64,000 nt of DNA from Sorex araneus (Eukaryota > Chordata > Mammalia > Eulipotyphla > Soricidae): assembly GCF_027595985.1 (NCBI RefSeq), contig NC_073303.1, positions 182,881,470 to 182,945,469 on the forward strand, written 5' to 3'. The translations under genes and the position numbers were made by a program. The notes under the pieces are model-generated. The model was not told the origin of the DNA. It saw only the letters and a program-made list of their open reading frames with translations, and searched no databases. Positions 32,474-43,877 of this stretch are shown one piece after another (position 1 is the first letter of the stretch; each line of letters opens with the position of its first letter).

Positions 32474-33782
32474 CGTAGCAACTTTCTGAGGTAAACTAAA
32501 CAGCTATTTCAATGCCTAACAGAAAATCTGAAGCAAATTGAAGACAAAATGAAAAGCAGGATATTTGAGGAAAATCCCTGCAATCCAGATGTATAATGAT
32601 GAAAGTTCAGCTTCCTAATTCAGATTTCTTTCACATACAATTAGACGTTTGCTGTATCTTTACCTTTATACTATTTTGGTATGAAGCCTCCCATGTTAGT
32701 GAAGATATTTCCCATACCACCCTAACGTTAGACTATACAGTTACCTACAAATTTGCAATAAACAGCTTTAAAATTTTTTTTCTATTTTTCAACGACGCTG
32801 CTAAAGCATTAAGGTCAATTTAGTTCATGTGAAACAAATCAAAAGATGATTTCCTAATTTTATTAGGAAAGATTTTACAGAAATGACAAAACCAAAATAC
32901 AGTGCATGACAAACACAAATTATTCTCAAGCCTTATTATAGGAAAGATCCATTACTGTGCACCCTCTCAAATATTTTACAAAGTGATAATCTAACTATAT
33001 GCAAACTACATAAGCTTAGTATAAAATCTGCAAGCTTCTGATATATCCTCTTTGAAATGTATTCCAATTTTTTTCATAGTCCTAAATCTCTAGTATACCA
33101 GTGGGGAGTTATTTTTAACTACTCAGGTATTTAATCAAACTTATCACTGCTTGATCAGCTTTAGTTTTCAAACTATTTATTTTTACTTTTGGTGTAAAAG
33201 TATGTCTCATTATCTAAATATCAGCTTAAGGCAATTATTACTACTCATTTTTTAACAGCTATTTATTCGTATTCTGGTATCATTGAAAGAGTACCCCACA
33301 TTTTGAAGGTAGTTTCTATTGCAAAAAACATGTAACATCAGAAGACTTCTTCTTGAGGTTCTAGTAATATACAAAATTATAACAAGTTACTGTATGCATA
33401 GATTTTGTTAAAAAGAGTATAAGCAGTACTATCTGGCATCACCACGTAATGAAGCTGTCTCTCAGTTATAATGTCCATATAACTACAGCTTTTATCTTTA
33501 GGTGCCAAGGCTTAGTTGAATATATATCAGCAATTGATATATCAGCAATTCAAATAAGCATGTCCAAAATATTTATATAATTACTCAACTTCCTTAACAT
33601 CCTGAGACACGGTTGACTTGAAGATTACTGTGGTCGATGGTCATTACTTCATTTCATGATCCATCTGTGACAACTCTTCAGTTTTCAGCTCCTGCCTCTA
33701 CGTTAGCCCACAGGACAACTTAGGGGGGTATCTTTACGACCACCACAAACCTCCTTTTAGAGGCTGCTTATAATTTTCTGTT

Positions 33783-33892
33783 CGGGGGCCATACCCTGCG
33801 ATGCTCAGGAATCACTCTTGGTGGTGCTGGGGGAGCATATGTGATGCCAGGGACAAGGCATGAGCCTTCCCTACTATATGATCCCTCTGGAT
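33783..33892 (-). mobile_element. Partial SOR-like SINE
   Basis: gccataccctgcgatgctcagg ... tatgatccctctgg. Confidence 0.65.
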
Positions 33893-34138
33893 GGCTGCTT
33901 ATAATTTTTATAGCCTGAAAAATTATAGCACTTTATAAACGCATCTTAAGTGATAGTCTATCAGATCTAACTGTAGACCTAATTAAAATGTAAGCAAACC
34001 ACCAGAGTAATTTTTTTTGACAGCACTTCCTGGTATGCTGAGTTCTTCTACAGGGGTTCAGCTGCCACAGTATAGAAAGTCTGACTCCAGCCTAAGTCAT
34101 TATATATACGTATATGTATATATATAAACTTTTTTTTT

Positions 34139-34306
34139 TTTTGGCAGGGTGGGGAGGTGGTTGGGAGTCATGCCCCAGGGTGCCCCATGCTTCAGCTCAG
34201 GGGTCTCCTGGCAGGCTCGTGTAACCATATGGGATGTCAGGGACTAAACCTGGGTCAGCCATGCGCAAGGCAAGTGCCTTACCTGCTGTACTGTTACCTT
34301 TGGCCC
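34139..34306 (-). mobile_element. Old SOR SINE
   Basis: T-run, then catatgggatgtcagggac ... gcgcaaggcaagtgcc ... tggcccc. Confidence 0.75.
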
Positions 34307-34439
34307 CCACCATTTCAATTCTTAAGACTATAATGCTTGAAGTTTCCACATGCTACACTAGGCTTCCCCAAACAACAAGCTCTCCAACACAGCAGCCTAT
34401 AAGCAAGGAACTGTAACTGCAGGGTCATCCAGAAGAATT

Positions 34440-34765
34440 CAGTGAGAGAATAAGCATATATTTTGGTGTACTTTCAGCAATGGAGATCAGGTGAGAGCCC
34501 ATGTCCACATCTGGATTATATTAGAGTTGCATCAAGAAGTATCTTTACAAAAAGCTCCTTTGATAGAAGAACTCAGTGTACCAGGAAGGCTGGAAGGCTG
34601 GGGGGGTGTCGGGGGTGGTCATGGGGAAGGGAACCTGGGGACACTGATGCTGGGAAATCTACACTGGTGGAGGGATGGATGTTGGAACACTGTATGACCG
34701 AAACCTAACCATGAACAGCTTTGTACGGGTCTATCTCACAGTGATTCAATTAAAAAAAAGAAGAA
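34440..34765 (+). mobile_element. L1-like 3' end
   Basis: gaagtatctttacaaaaagctcc ... gggaacctggggacactgatg ... ctacactggtggagggatgg ... ttggaacactgtatgaccg ... cacagtgattcaatt and A8. The most complete copy of this 3' end in the window. Confidence 0.65.
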
Positions 34766-34812
34766 TCTGTACTAAAATCACCAAGCGAACTACAGCTCAA
34801 AAACCAAAAGAA

Positions 34813-34984
34813 GGGGCTGGAGAGATAGCACAGCGGGTAGGGCGTTTGCCTTGCACGCGGCTGACCTGGGTTCAAATCCCAGCATCCCATATGGTCCCCT
34901 GAGCACGGCCAGGGGTAATTGCTGAGTGCAGAGCCAGGAGTAACCCCTGTGCATTGCCAGGTGTGACCCAAAAAGAAAAAAAAA
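34813..34984 (+). mobile_element. SOR SINE
   Basis: Near-consensus plus copy with AAAAACCAAAAGAA on both sides. Confidence 0.93.
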
Positions 34985-35778
34985 AAAACCAAAAGAAAAT
35001 ACTCTACAGGAACAGTTGAAAGTCACTGGCATAGGTTCCATGCATACAACTGTCCCTGACTGCCAAGGTCTTTCCCATCCTAGGCACCACGTTACCTGTA
35101 GCTCAGCCCCCTGTCTTCCAGCTCAGGTACCACCTACCCGAGTCTCCCTCGACTCCCAGAGTGACTTCACTCCTTTGTGTCACCAATCATAGCAGTTTGC
35201 ACAGATTTTGCAACAACAAAAATGACTCTGTTGCACTCTTATTCTTTTTTTTCCAGCTTGGTATTATACTACGAACGATCTGAAAGCAGAAGGTCCTTTC
35301 ATTTTTGGAAAATAGTTCCTATAACGAAAATGAGACCATGCAAACATCGACCCATCTTTCAAAAGCAAAAGAGGGAGGAAAGCGTAGAAACAAAGAGACA
35401 GTCAAACGGCCAGCTATTCTCAGGGCAAAAATCTATTTCAGCTATTATTCGGGATCAACTTCTTTACTAAACTGGGAATGGGAGAAGACAAGTGTGCCAC
35501 CAAAGACCAAAATAACTGACCTACAGCAGTCTAGCATCTCGATTCTACTGCTGGATCTGTAAAGCTCTAGAAACTTCTTGCCCAGTTGTTGAGCTTTTTT
35601 AGCTGTCCACGGGAACATGACCAGTCCTTCACTGGCAGTGCCAAGGGAGCAGCTTACGAAAAACTCCCATCGACTAGGCAAGCAGCTCCTAGCGGCAAAG
35701 AGCAGAGTAGGCGGTGCAGGTTGAGGACACTGAGTCACCTCCAGCTCGGACTCGACCGGCGGCCCACCCCGGACTCAC

Positions 35779-35916
35779 CGGCAGCACACCTCGCAGGGGT
35801 CCACCCAGAGAGTGAGTTCCTTTGGCAAGCCCAGGTCACTGTACAGGATGCAGCTGTTCTCACAGGCCTTCAGGACATCAGGATCAACTCTCTGAAACTT
35901 ATTGACACGAATGCAC
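35779..35916 (-). CDS. BTG3: BTG3 exon 3 (BTG domain, Box B)
   Basis: 138 nt encoding residues 59-103, from CIRVNKFQRVDPDV to DPCEVCC. It holds the end of conserved Box A (YRCIRVN) and the whole of Box B (GLPKELTLWVDPCEVCCR). These two boxes form the surface of BTG/Tob proteins that binds the CNOT7/CNOT8 deadenylase, so the protein can drive mRNA poly(A) shortening. The acceptor is TTTGTTGTAG and the donor GTGAGT. It splits the Arg codons at both ends (phase 2 in, phase 2 out), which matches the neighbouring exons. Confidence 0.96.
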
Positions 35917-35929
35917 CTACAACAAATAA

Positions 35930-36800
35930 AGAGTAATGTTAAAAACATGTATGAATATTAATCATAAACCTTGCCATGCCAATATCTGGGAAACATAAAA
36001 AACAAACAAATAAATAAAAAAAAACCCCGAGTGTGTCAAATAACAAGGCAATGCTAAGTGTGAACTACAAGCTGAGAGGCAGCATCACAGGCTATTCCTG
36101 GGGCCAGGGGAATCACTAGATTTGGTTCAATCTCATTTTACTGGGAAATTAATCAACTTTACATGCACATTAAAGGACCAAGGAGTATGCAAGTTACGTG
36201 AAATTCTAGAGTTCTGAAGTTAAAAAGCTTTGTAGGTCAAGTTCCTATACAATAAAATCTCTAGAAGACATAAACCAATGTTTCAAGTAGTATTTGGAAA
36301 TTCTGTGTAAAGTTTTGATCTGTCATTTTTTAACTTATACACCCCAGGTATTACAATGTGCTATGGCTTTTGTTCTGTAAATACAAAATCAGTCAAGGAC
36401 ATGATTATTTATATCCTATAGTTAAGATGTAAACAGGATTCATTCTGACTTACTTCACATACCTTCCATTATCTTATCCACAAGATTAAAAAAAAAAAAA
36501 AGGTTGGAAACAATGAGGGGGGGAAAAAAAATCTAAACCAAGTGGCCTGTTCTTTTTGACAAAAGAAATACCTGTAGCTATTTAAAGGAACACGCAAAGA
36601 TGGCCTCAGCATGAATGCAAAAATTCAAGTTAACTTTTTTCTGCATTTGTATGGAGAAACAGCTACATTTAATTATTTACTGCCTTACAACTAAGAAATC
36701 AAGCAAGAGAACTCAGGTTTTACAACTTATTCTAGTATTTATTTATCCGATTAATTTAGATTAAGCTCTTCACCTCCTCTTAGGAGAAAAAGCTCCGAAG
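35930..36800. other. BTG3 intron 2, no recognised feature
   Basis: AT-rich intronic sequence with short A runs; I see no gene or clear repeat. Confidence 0.5.
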
Positions 36801-37185
36801 TGACAAGTTAACGAGGGGGTCTGGGATGTGGTACCACTCATGCCTCCTGTGTGTGAGGTCCGAGCTGGGTCCCAGCATCACAAGAAGGAAAAAAAACCAT
36901 TCAAGTCATGGAGTGGAGAGCTAGTAAGGTGCGTAGGGTACAGCTAACAACACAGTGCTCCCTTGGCCCCAAGGCTCAACTATCTAGTCAGTTCAAAAAT
37001 AACAATCATATTACTAAATAATGACATCAGCAAAATAATGATAAAGTTTTGGAAAGCTAAATTATTTTATTAGTTGATTTAATTTAAAGTAGAAAAAAAA
37101 TAGTATAGGTAACAGTCCCTAAGACATAATAAGATAACAGGTATAAGGTAACAGCTAGTAAACGTTTTTAAATAACCAGCACTCT

Positions 37186-37282
37186 GAAGGGATGGGTGTT
37201 TGAGCATTGTATAACTGAGACTTTAACCTGAAAGCTTTGTAACTTTCCACATGGTGAATCAATAAAAGAATTAAAAATAAAT
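37186..37282 (+). mobile_element. Short 5'-truncated L1-like insertion
   Basis: gaagggatgggtgtttgagc ... ctttgtaactttccacatgg ... tgaatcaataaaagaa. Target duplications AAATAACCAGCACTCT at 37170-37185 and 37283-37298. Confidence 0.85.
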
Positions 37283-37389
37283 AAATAACCAGCACTCTTT
37301 TACACTTAGAATACTTTTAGTATTCTGAAGAATTGTTATGCAAAAAAAAAAAATTCCTAAATGCTTTGCATATAGTTAAGTCTTGGTCT

Positions 37390-37560
37390 GCATAGTTATC
37401 CTTTGAATTAGATACCACTTCCCCATTTTAAGAAAGATGGGAGGTGTTTAAATAATTTGCACAAGATCACATAGCCAGGAAGCAACGAACGCACGGTTCA
37501 AATCCAGGGCAGCACACTTCAAAGCTCATGCTACCAAACAGTACCCTGTACTTATCCGAA
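37390..37560 (-). mobile_element. MIR-like ancient SINE
   Basis: ttgcacaagatcacatagcc, aggaagcaacg, cggttcaaatccagg, the typical minus-strand MIR order. Confidence 0.65.
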
Positions 37561-37589
37561 CATCATCATTAAGAATTTAGCAAACTCAG

Positions 37590-37765
37590 GGCCCGGGAGA
37601 CAGCTCAACAGGTGAAGTGCATGCTGTGCTCACAGGACGTCTGGGCGTCATCCCGGGCACGCCAGGGTCCCCTGAGCACAGCCAGAAGGGACTCCTAAGC
37701 ATACAGCTGGGACTAGCCCCTGAGTCGGGGTGGCATCAGCACCCCAGCAGCAGAAATCAAAATTT
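37590..37765 (+). mobile_element. Old SOR SINE
   Basis: ggcccgggagacagctcaac ... ggtcccctgagcacagccag. Confidence 0.7.
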
Positions 37766-38049
37766 AATTCCGGGTGAAAAAAACGGTTTCATAGCATTTA
37801 AGTGATATTATTTGTTGCTTTCTCTAAAATGGTCCTACATAACAGACTGAAGTTTTATAGGCTGATATAAAAGCATCTCATGTCCCAAGATTAAAAATAA
37901 TTAAAGGTAAAACTGGGCCAGGGATTGTTAATATCCAGCTCTGACAGCCTCTGCCCCTAGCCCTCCTCCACCCTGCCACTGGTGGTACACCCTGGCCGAC
38001 ATGACCCTCCCACCCCCAAACAGGAGTGGGGGGGAGGTAAGGAGATAAC

Positions 38050-39350
38050 ATTAAATGTGGTTTTGTTATCCACAAGTAGGCGCCGTAGGCACACTGATAA
38101 AAATACATACATAAACACACATGCTTAAACTCAGCTACAAAAAATTTGCATGTCACATATTTTTATTTTTTTCCCATTCTATATCCTATTACTGGTCAAT
38201 TAACCACCATTCAAAACCAGATTTAAAAAGCTACTTAAAAAGTCTACCACTTACTCAATTTGAAAACTTAGTTCTTTCCAATTTCTTGCAATTAAAAATG
38301 TAAAAACATCCATATTCATATGTATTTGCCTACTTACTTCTAGAATAGACTTTTAAGGAGACTTACTGTTCAAAGAAATGAACATTTTTTACAGATCTTG
38401 GTAAAACTGCCAAATTGCCTTCCAAAACCAGTTTATTTGTGTGTATTACAGAGAAACGTTTTCAATTTATAAATGTTGTAGGAAAAAAAAAGAAAGTCTA
38501 TCTATTCTATGACTAAACTCTAGCTAATCCTATGTTCCTTTTACTTATAAAAGTAATGACCCACCATTAAGTCTAGGAGTTTTCTATTTCAAAGACAGCT
38601 TCAAGACGACTCAATAATGACACTTCTGATCACATGCCAATTTAATTCTCTTTGCCTAACTTTTCCCTCAAGTTTTTAGGATTAATGGAAATGAGACTGT
38701 GCAGTCTGACCCTTAAGTATTTACTTGACAGAGTCTCCTGTTTCAGTAATAGTATGGTGATTTGGCACTTCCAAAACCCTTCACCCCATGACAATTACAT
38801 CAGTGTAAAAAGCCTCAACAGAGCTCTAACGCACAAAAGCTGTTCAGTCTATCAGAAATGAAAGATGTGCAGAAAAAAAATTATAACCGAAGCAAGAGAG
38901 AAGATAAAAAATATGCAAGTCTGCCTCATTAAGACATCTACAGTTCTCCTTTAATTCACATTTTCCAATTTACTAGGGAATCTTTAGACAAAATCGAAGG
39001 AGAAAATACATGTTACTTTCTTTTTAATACAACATACCTCCATCGGGAGTTCAGCAGATGGGAAATAAACAAGTCATATTTTCCCCTTCCTTTTGTAGTC
39101 TTCTAAATAATTTTGTAGTTTTATGTACTAAGATGCTTGCTGACTAATAGAAATCCTTTTTTACACTTGTGGAAGAAACTCTGAGGTCTAGCACCATGCA
39201 TAAATTACAGAATTTCTCTAGTCATGACAGGCACAACTGTTCCACTTTTATTTTTTTTTTGCGGTCACATCACAAGTCAGGCCAAGTCTGACAGCTGAAT
39301 TTAGCAGAATATCCTCAATGCAGGTTCCCAAACAGTCATATAAATACTAG
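38050..39350. other. BTG3 intron 2, repeat-poor
   Basis: No SINE or L1 recognised; upstream neighbour of the p53-type element. Confidence 0.5.
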
Positions 39351-39355
39351 GGAGT

Positions 39356-39375
39356 GAGCATGCCAGGACATGTTC
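39356..39375. promoter_or_regulatory. BTG3: p53 response element in BTG3 intron 2
   Basis: Two adjacent decamers without spacer: GAGCATGCCA (9 of 10 matches to RRRCWWGYYY) and GGACATGTTC (10 of 10). BTG3 is an established p53 target, so a 19/20 site inside its second intron is a strong candidate. Binding is not shown by the sequence alone. Confidence 0.65.
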
Positions 39376-39489
39376 TGTGGGAGCCTGCTCTTCTTTACTT
39401 TAAGTTGCAAATGTAATTTATAAACCAGACTACAAAAGAGAGAGAAGTGAGAATTACCTTCCTTCTGAGAGCCAGAGCAGTAATCACAC

Positions 39490-39615
39490 TGTGATGTGCA
39501 GAAAGCCTGTAAGATTTTACGGTCAAGTTAGACCTGTGTTCAAATCCCAGAGTTACTACTTGCCAGCCGATGACCATGGGTAAGCTCTATTCATCTAGGA
39601 AAGTTACCATTCCTT
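39490..39615 (+). mobile_element. MIR-like ancient SINE
   Basis: acctgtgttcaaatcccagagttactacttgcc followed by tgaccatgggtaagct-type sequence. Confidence 0.65.
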
Positions 39616-39991
39616 CCACAATAAAGAATTGTGCATAGTCTAAATAAAAATGTTCTGGTGTCTAAAATTGCCAAAAACAAAAACCAAAACCCCAAGTACC
39701 ATGGAATTAACAGAAAAGCCTCAAGTCAGTCAGGAGCCAAAGTAGAACCACAGAAATCTAACTGCTATAAGGCTGGAGTGCTGGCTTCCTATGTCTGGGC
39801 AGTGAAAGTCCAGCAACAAATGCTCAGAGTTTAAAACGAAGAAGGAAGTAATACAGTGACACCACAGTATTTTGGAAAAACTGTGAAAGGCTTGAACTGG
39901 ACACCTCTTTGTTCTCTGGCCGAGCACTCAAATCTGGAGTCGATCTGTCTCTTAACTTAGCCCAATCCAACTGTCGGATCTCATCCTTTAC

Positions 39992-40170
39992 CTGTAGGCC
40001 TGACCTTTTGATGGTTTTTCTGGATACCAGTGGTTTTTATATTTTTCTTGAAGTATTAGAGTCAGTTTCTCAGCAAACCTCTCAACTGCCTCCTTTTTCA
40101 ACTTATCATGCTTCCGAACCAGCCTTGTGAAAAAGAAGACAACGGCAGCAATTTCGTTCTTCATCGTTCC
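39992..40170 (-). CDS. BTG3: BTG3 exon 2 (start codon, BTG domain N terminus)
   Basis: BTG3 (also ANA) is an antiproliferative protein of the BTG/Tob family. It lowers cell-cycle progression, binds CCR4-NOT deadenylase subunits, and is reported to bind and inhibit E2F1. The exon has a six-base 5' UTR tail (GGAACG) and then ATG at 40164-40162. Residues 1-57 read [16 protein letters not shown] through helix-rich [16 protein letters not shown] to [13 protein letters not shown], the first part of Box A. The acceptor is TTTATCTTTGCAG and the donor GTAAAG. The upstream in-frame extension is intronic, so this ATG is the start. The gene runs 40164 to 22647 in four coding exons, with the untranslated first exon farther upstream in the CpG island. 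Confidence 0.95.
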
Positions 40171-40382
40171 CTGCAAAGATAAAACAATTTTCTCAGACAC
40201 AAAACACGAAACTCGAACACAGGAAGATAAAAGTTCTGCAACGTACTCCTTTACAGAAGCCTTTCCTCCTTCCAACTTTATCCATGTTCATATGATAAAA
40301 GGTTCACTGGCTCATATCTGGAGAAGGGAACAATCACTAATTTACGCTGCAAGACCTTGTTATAAAACACTGTTTAAGAACT

Positions 40383-40560
40383 TGGCGCCGGAACAATAGT
40401 ACAGAGCAGGCAGGTGGCCTGCTCTGCACACAGTGGACCCAGGTTAAATCCCTGGTATCCCATCCGGTCCCCTGAGTCTGCTAGGAGTGATCCCTCAGTG
40501 CAGAGCCAGAAGTAATCCCTAAGCATCAGACTATGGCCCCCAAACCAAACCAAACCAAAT
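40383..40560 (+). mobile_element. SOR SINE with AAACC tail
   Basis: ggcgccggaacaatagtacag head; the tail is a (CCAAA)n repeat. It is about 210 bases upstream of BTG3 exon 2. Confidence 0.85.
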
Positions 40561-40663
40561 AAATCCTATTACTTCGTTTGATGAAGTTTGTAAAGACAGT
40601 ACACAAAATTGCTCCCTCTGGCTAGAATAAAATCAGAGATTATCGTTAATCAGGAGTAATGTA

Positions 40664-40849
40664 GGGGCTGAGGCAATAGCACAGGGGGTAGGGCGTTTGC
40701 CTTGCACGCGGCTGACCCAGGTTCGATTCCCAGCATCCCATATGGTCCCCTGAGCACTGCCAGGGGTGATTCCTGAGTGCAGAGCCAGGAGTAATCCCTG
40801 TGCATCACCGGGTGTGACCCAAAAAGAAAAAAAAAGAAAAAAAATAATT
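40664..40849 (+). mobile_element. SOR SINE in BTG3 intron 1
   Basis: Target duplications AGGAG(T/C)AATGTA at 40652-40663 and 40850-40861. Confidence 0.93.
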
Positions 40850-40984
40850 AGGAGCAATGTAATGACAACGCTCTGGAGTTTTTCCTAAATATTTAGCTAT
40901 AATGATTTAAATTTAGAATTCTGTGAAGTAATTTCAATTTTTTTTAAAAAATCACCAAAAAAATTCACTTTACAATTCAGTACT

Positions 40985-42100
40985 GTACAGCTCTTACAAA
41001 AGAGTTTGGCAGTTACTAAAACGTTAGGCATAGGTGCCATAAGATCCAGCAATTTTACTTGCATGTACCCAGAGAAATAAAAATGTCCACACAAAAATTT
41101 GTTTACATACACTCAGCATCGTTACTCACAATATCCAAAAAAGTGGAAATCCAAACATTCACCAAATGCTAACACACAAATAAAGGTGTTGTATAAGCAA
41201 GAGGATATTTTCCAGAACGCAAAGTACTGATACATGCTACAATCTGGGTGACTGAACCCTGGCACAGAAACGGTGATGCACATACTCAGTGGACTACGAC
41301 TCTGCCCGTTTTAAAGAATGAAACAGGGTGTGCCAAGGGCTGGACACGTGCTTTGCCTCTGTGGTCCTGGGTTTCTTTCCCGGCCCAGCACAGGCCAGGA
41401 GCACTGTCAGGAGTAGTCCACTCCCTGTGCTCCCCCATCCCCCCAACAAAATGGAACGAAAAGGAAACGCGCCCTTTGGAACAAAACAGATGGATCCTGA
41501 AGTGATTATGCTAAGTGATTTATAGAAGTAAAAGACAATAACTGGATGATTTCACCCATATGGAATATGAAGCACTAAAGCAAGCAGTCTGGTAATAAAT
41601 TTTTTTAAAGTAGCCCCCATGGCCCGAGGGCCAACCCCCCCACTACCTTATGATTCTATGACAACTCTGATGATTACCACAGGGGTTACCAGAGGACGGT
41701 GAGGAGGAAGAGGACAAGGGGCTGAAATGACACTGAAACTATGGTGGCCAGAGCGGTGAGACTCTAGCACAGAGAGGTCTGAGGTGAACATTCTCACTCG
41801 CGTTTACAAAGAAACGGGAAAGGGGGGAGTGATGAAGCCTGTGACAAAGACCAAATATTAAATGATTCCCCTTAAGGGAGAAATAAATGTACATAGAACA
41901 TGAGTATAGATGAAATGCAAAAAAAAGAAATGTCTTGAATAGTTACATTTCTAAGACAGAGAGATCAGTGGCCCAGGAAGAAGAGGGATGGAAGGAAGAT
42001 GGAAGGAAGGAATGATGTTAACAGAGTTTCTTTGGAGGGTAAGGCAAGTGCTGCGAGACTGTATTGTATGACTTGGTAAATATATTAAAAACATTTAAAA
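40985..42100 (+). mobile_element. L1 3' region (decayed) with an old SINE inside
   Basis: ccataagatccagcaattttac, acccagagaaataaaaatg, attatgctaagtgatttatag, ttacccgagg-type 3' UTR blocks. An eroded SINE lies at about 41330-41455. Confidence 0.65.
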
Positions 42101-43049
42101 TATGTAATCATGTAGATGCGTGAATCCTATTTCAATTACGGTGCTATACATAAGGGGAAAATCTAGCTCCGAGTTTCTATAAGCCGTCATTTAGGAACTG
42201 AGATGTATTTACCTGCAAGATTCAAAGAGAAGCAGTGCTTCCTATCTTACCACACCGGAGAGTGGAAATACAGGGCCAGCCAATGACAGAAAAGAAATGA
42301 TGGGGGATGTGACTGCATGTTGAAATTGTCTCAAGGACTCTTTAAATGGCAGCTCTGATTTATCACGGATTAATCCGGAAAGGCAAAAAACCCCGTCTGG
42401 GGATCGTTTCGATGTATATTCAGCCTAAGCGATGAGCTCATTCACTTGGCTGCTGCGCGCTGGAGTTGTTCAGATACTGCATTTACTAAGCAAGAGCACA
42501 TTTCCCACAGCCAATTATTAAAGGAGGTACATCGTGTGCTACCTTTCGGATAAAAACTGATAAACCCGGCTGAGTGGGTGTTCTCACACGTTCTCAAAAA
42601 TACAAAGCTGATTCTGGGAGCTCTAGCTCTCTCGCTCTCTCTTTTTTTCCCCCCTTTTTCTTCCAGGCTCTCTGTATGATTCCTTACTCCCTGTGCAAAT
42701 TCCAACCACGGATCTCACAGTGAAATTAAAAAGTCTATACGGCTATCCTAGAGGCACGCTTGGCAGCCACCCACACCCGGCAGGGAAGGACACGCGCAAA
42801 CCTCCCTCCTGGAACCGGGGAATGCCAAACCCACTTTCGAGGGCGCGCTGCCGGGCACACACGGAAAACTCCAGCATCCTACAACTACTCTATATAGCTT
42901 CCTCCTGGAATTTAAAGGGGGGAGGTGGGGGAAGGGAAAGACCAACCGTTTCCCCACTCTTTATCAAGCTCTATTTATACTCTACTACGGGAGGATGAAA
43001 ACAACAACAACAAAAAAAAAACAAGACCCACCGCAACTTCAGAGAGGGC
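42101..43049. other. BTG3 intron 1 / promoter-proximal, no recognised repeat
   Basis: Transition from AT-rich intron to the CpG island; no coding exon supported. Confidence 0.5.
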
Positions 43050-43388
43050 TGGCGATGCCAAGTGATGCCAAGTGGCTACGAGCTCCCAACACCCCCCTCC
43101 CCCAGCCCTCCGCCCGCCCGGGGCCACAGGGCCCCCCCGCCCCCCACCTCGGAGAACTCCTCCTCCGAGTTCTGAACACGATTGCTCACTCTCATTCACG
43201 GAACCGTGCTGCCCTGAGACTCCGCGTTCTGGTTCTGCCCCAAGACTCTGCGTTCTGGTTCTGCGGTTGCCTACCCCGTTGCCCACCCCCTCCCCGCCCC
43301 CTCGCCCCCCCCTCCCTATCAAAATGGAAAAGAAAAAAAAAAAGGAAGGAAGGAACCACTTAGTGGTTGTTTGGGGTTCAACACCCGA

Positions 43389-43395
43389 TGAGTCA
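43389..43395. promoter_or_regulatory. AP-1-like site
   Basis: TGAGTCA in the downstream shoulder of the CpG island; sequence match only. Confidence 0.35.
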
Positions 43396-43686
43396 CTGGG
43401 AATGTGTCCCCCCTCACCCAGTTTGAAGGACTGATGCCGGGAAGGGCTGGGGGCTGCGGATGGGGGCGGGGCAAGAGTCCACCCCCCCACCCCCGCGTCT
43501 GTTTCCCCGCCCCCACCCCCGCCCGGATGCCCGGGGTGAAAGAGGGGAGCGGAGTTGAGAAAGTCGGCGGCGGCTGCGACGACGCGGGCCGGGCCCTGGA
43601 CGCGGGCCGGGCCGGGGCCGGCGGGCTCGGCGGCGCCTCCACCCACACTCGGGGCGCGCGCGGCTCCCATTTTCGACATCGCCCGG

Positions 43687-43694
43687 TGACGTCA
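43687..43694. promoter_or_regulatory. Consensus cAMP response element
   Basis: Palindromic TGACGTCA within the CpG island, the full CREB/ATF consensus. Confidence 0.65.
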
Positions 43695-43767
43695 CCCCGG
43701 GCCGTCGTCACCACCGCGGCGGCGGCGGCTCAAGTTCTACTTTGTTCCACGGGGCTCCACGGCAGCC

Positions 43768-43877
43768 GGCAGCGTGTGCACACACACGCATACATACACA
43801 CACACGCACACACATACACACAAACACATACACACACACATGCACGCACACACAAACACACACGCGCGCAAAAACCA
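43768..43877. repeat. Imperfect (CA)n tract in CpG island
   Basis: About 110 bases of alternating CA with interspersed GC, TA and AA steps, ending in CGCGCG. Alternating purine-pyrimidine sequence of this kind can adopt Z-DNA. It lies 75 bases from the CRE. Confidence 0.9.

Noticed and set aside
42975-43679. Minus-strand 234-codon frame starting MSKMGAARAP near the BTG3 promoter
   Set aside because: Gly/Pro-rich composition only; no domain, and the BTG3 start is firmly in exon 2.
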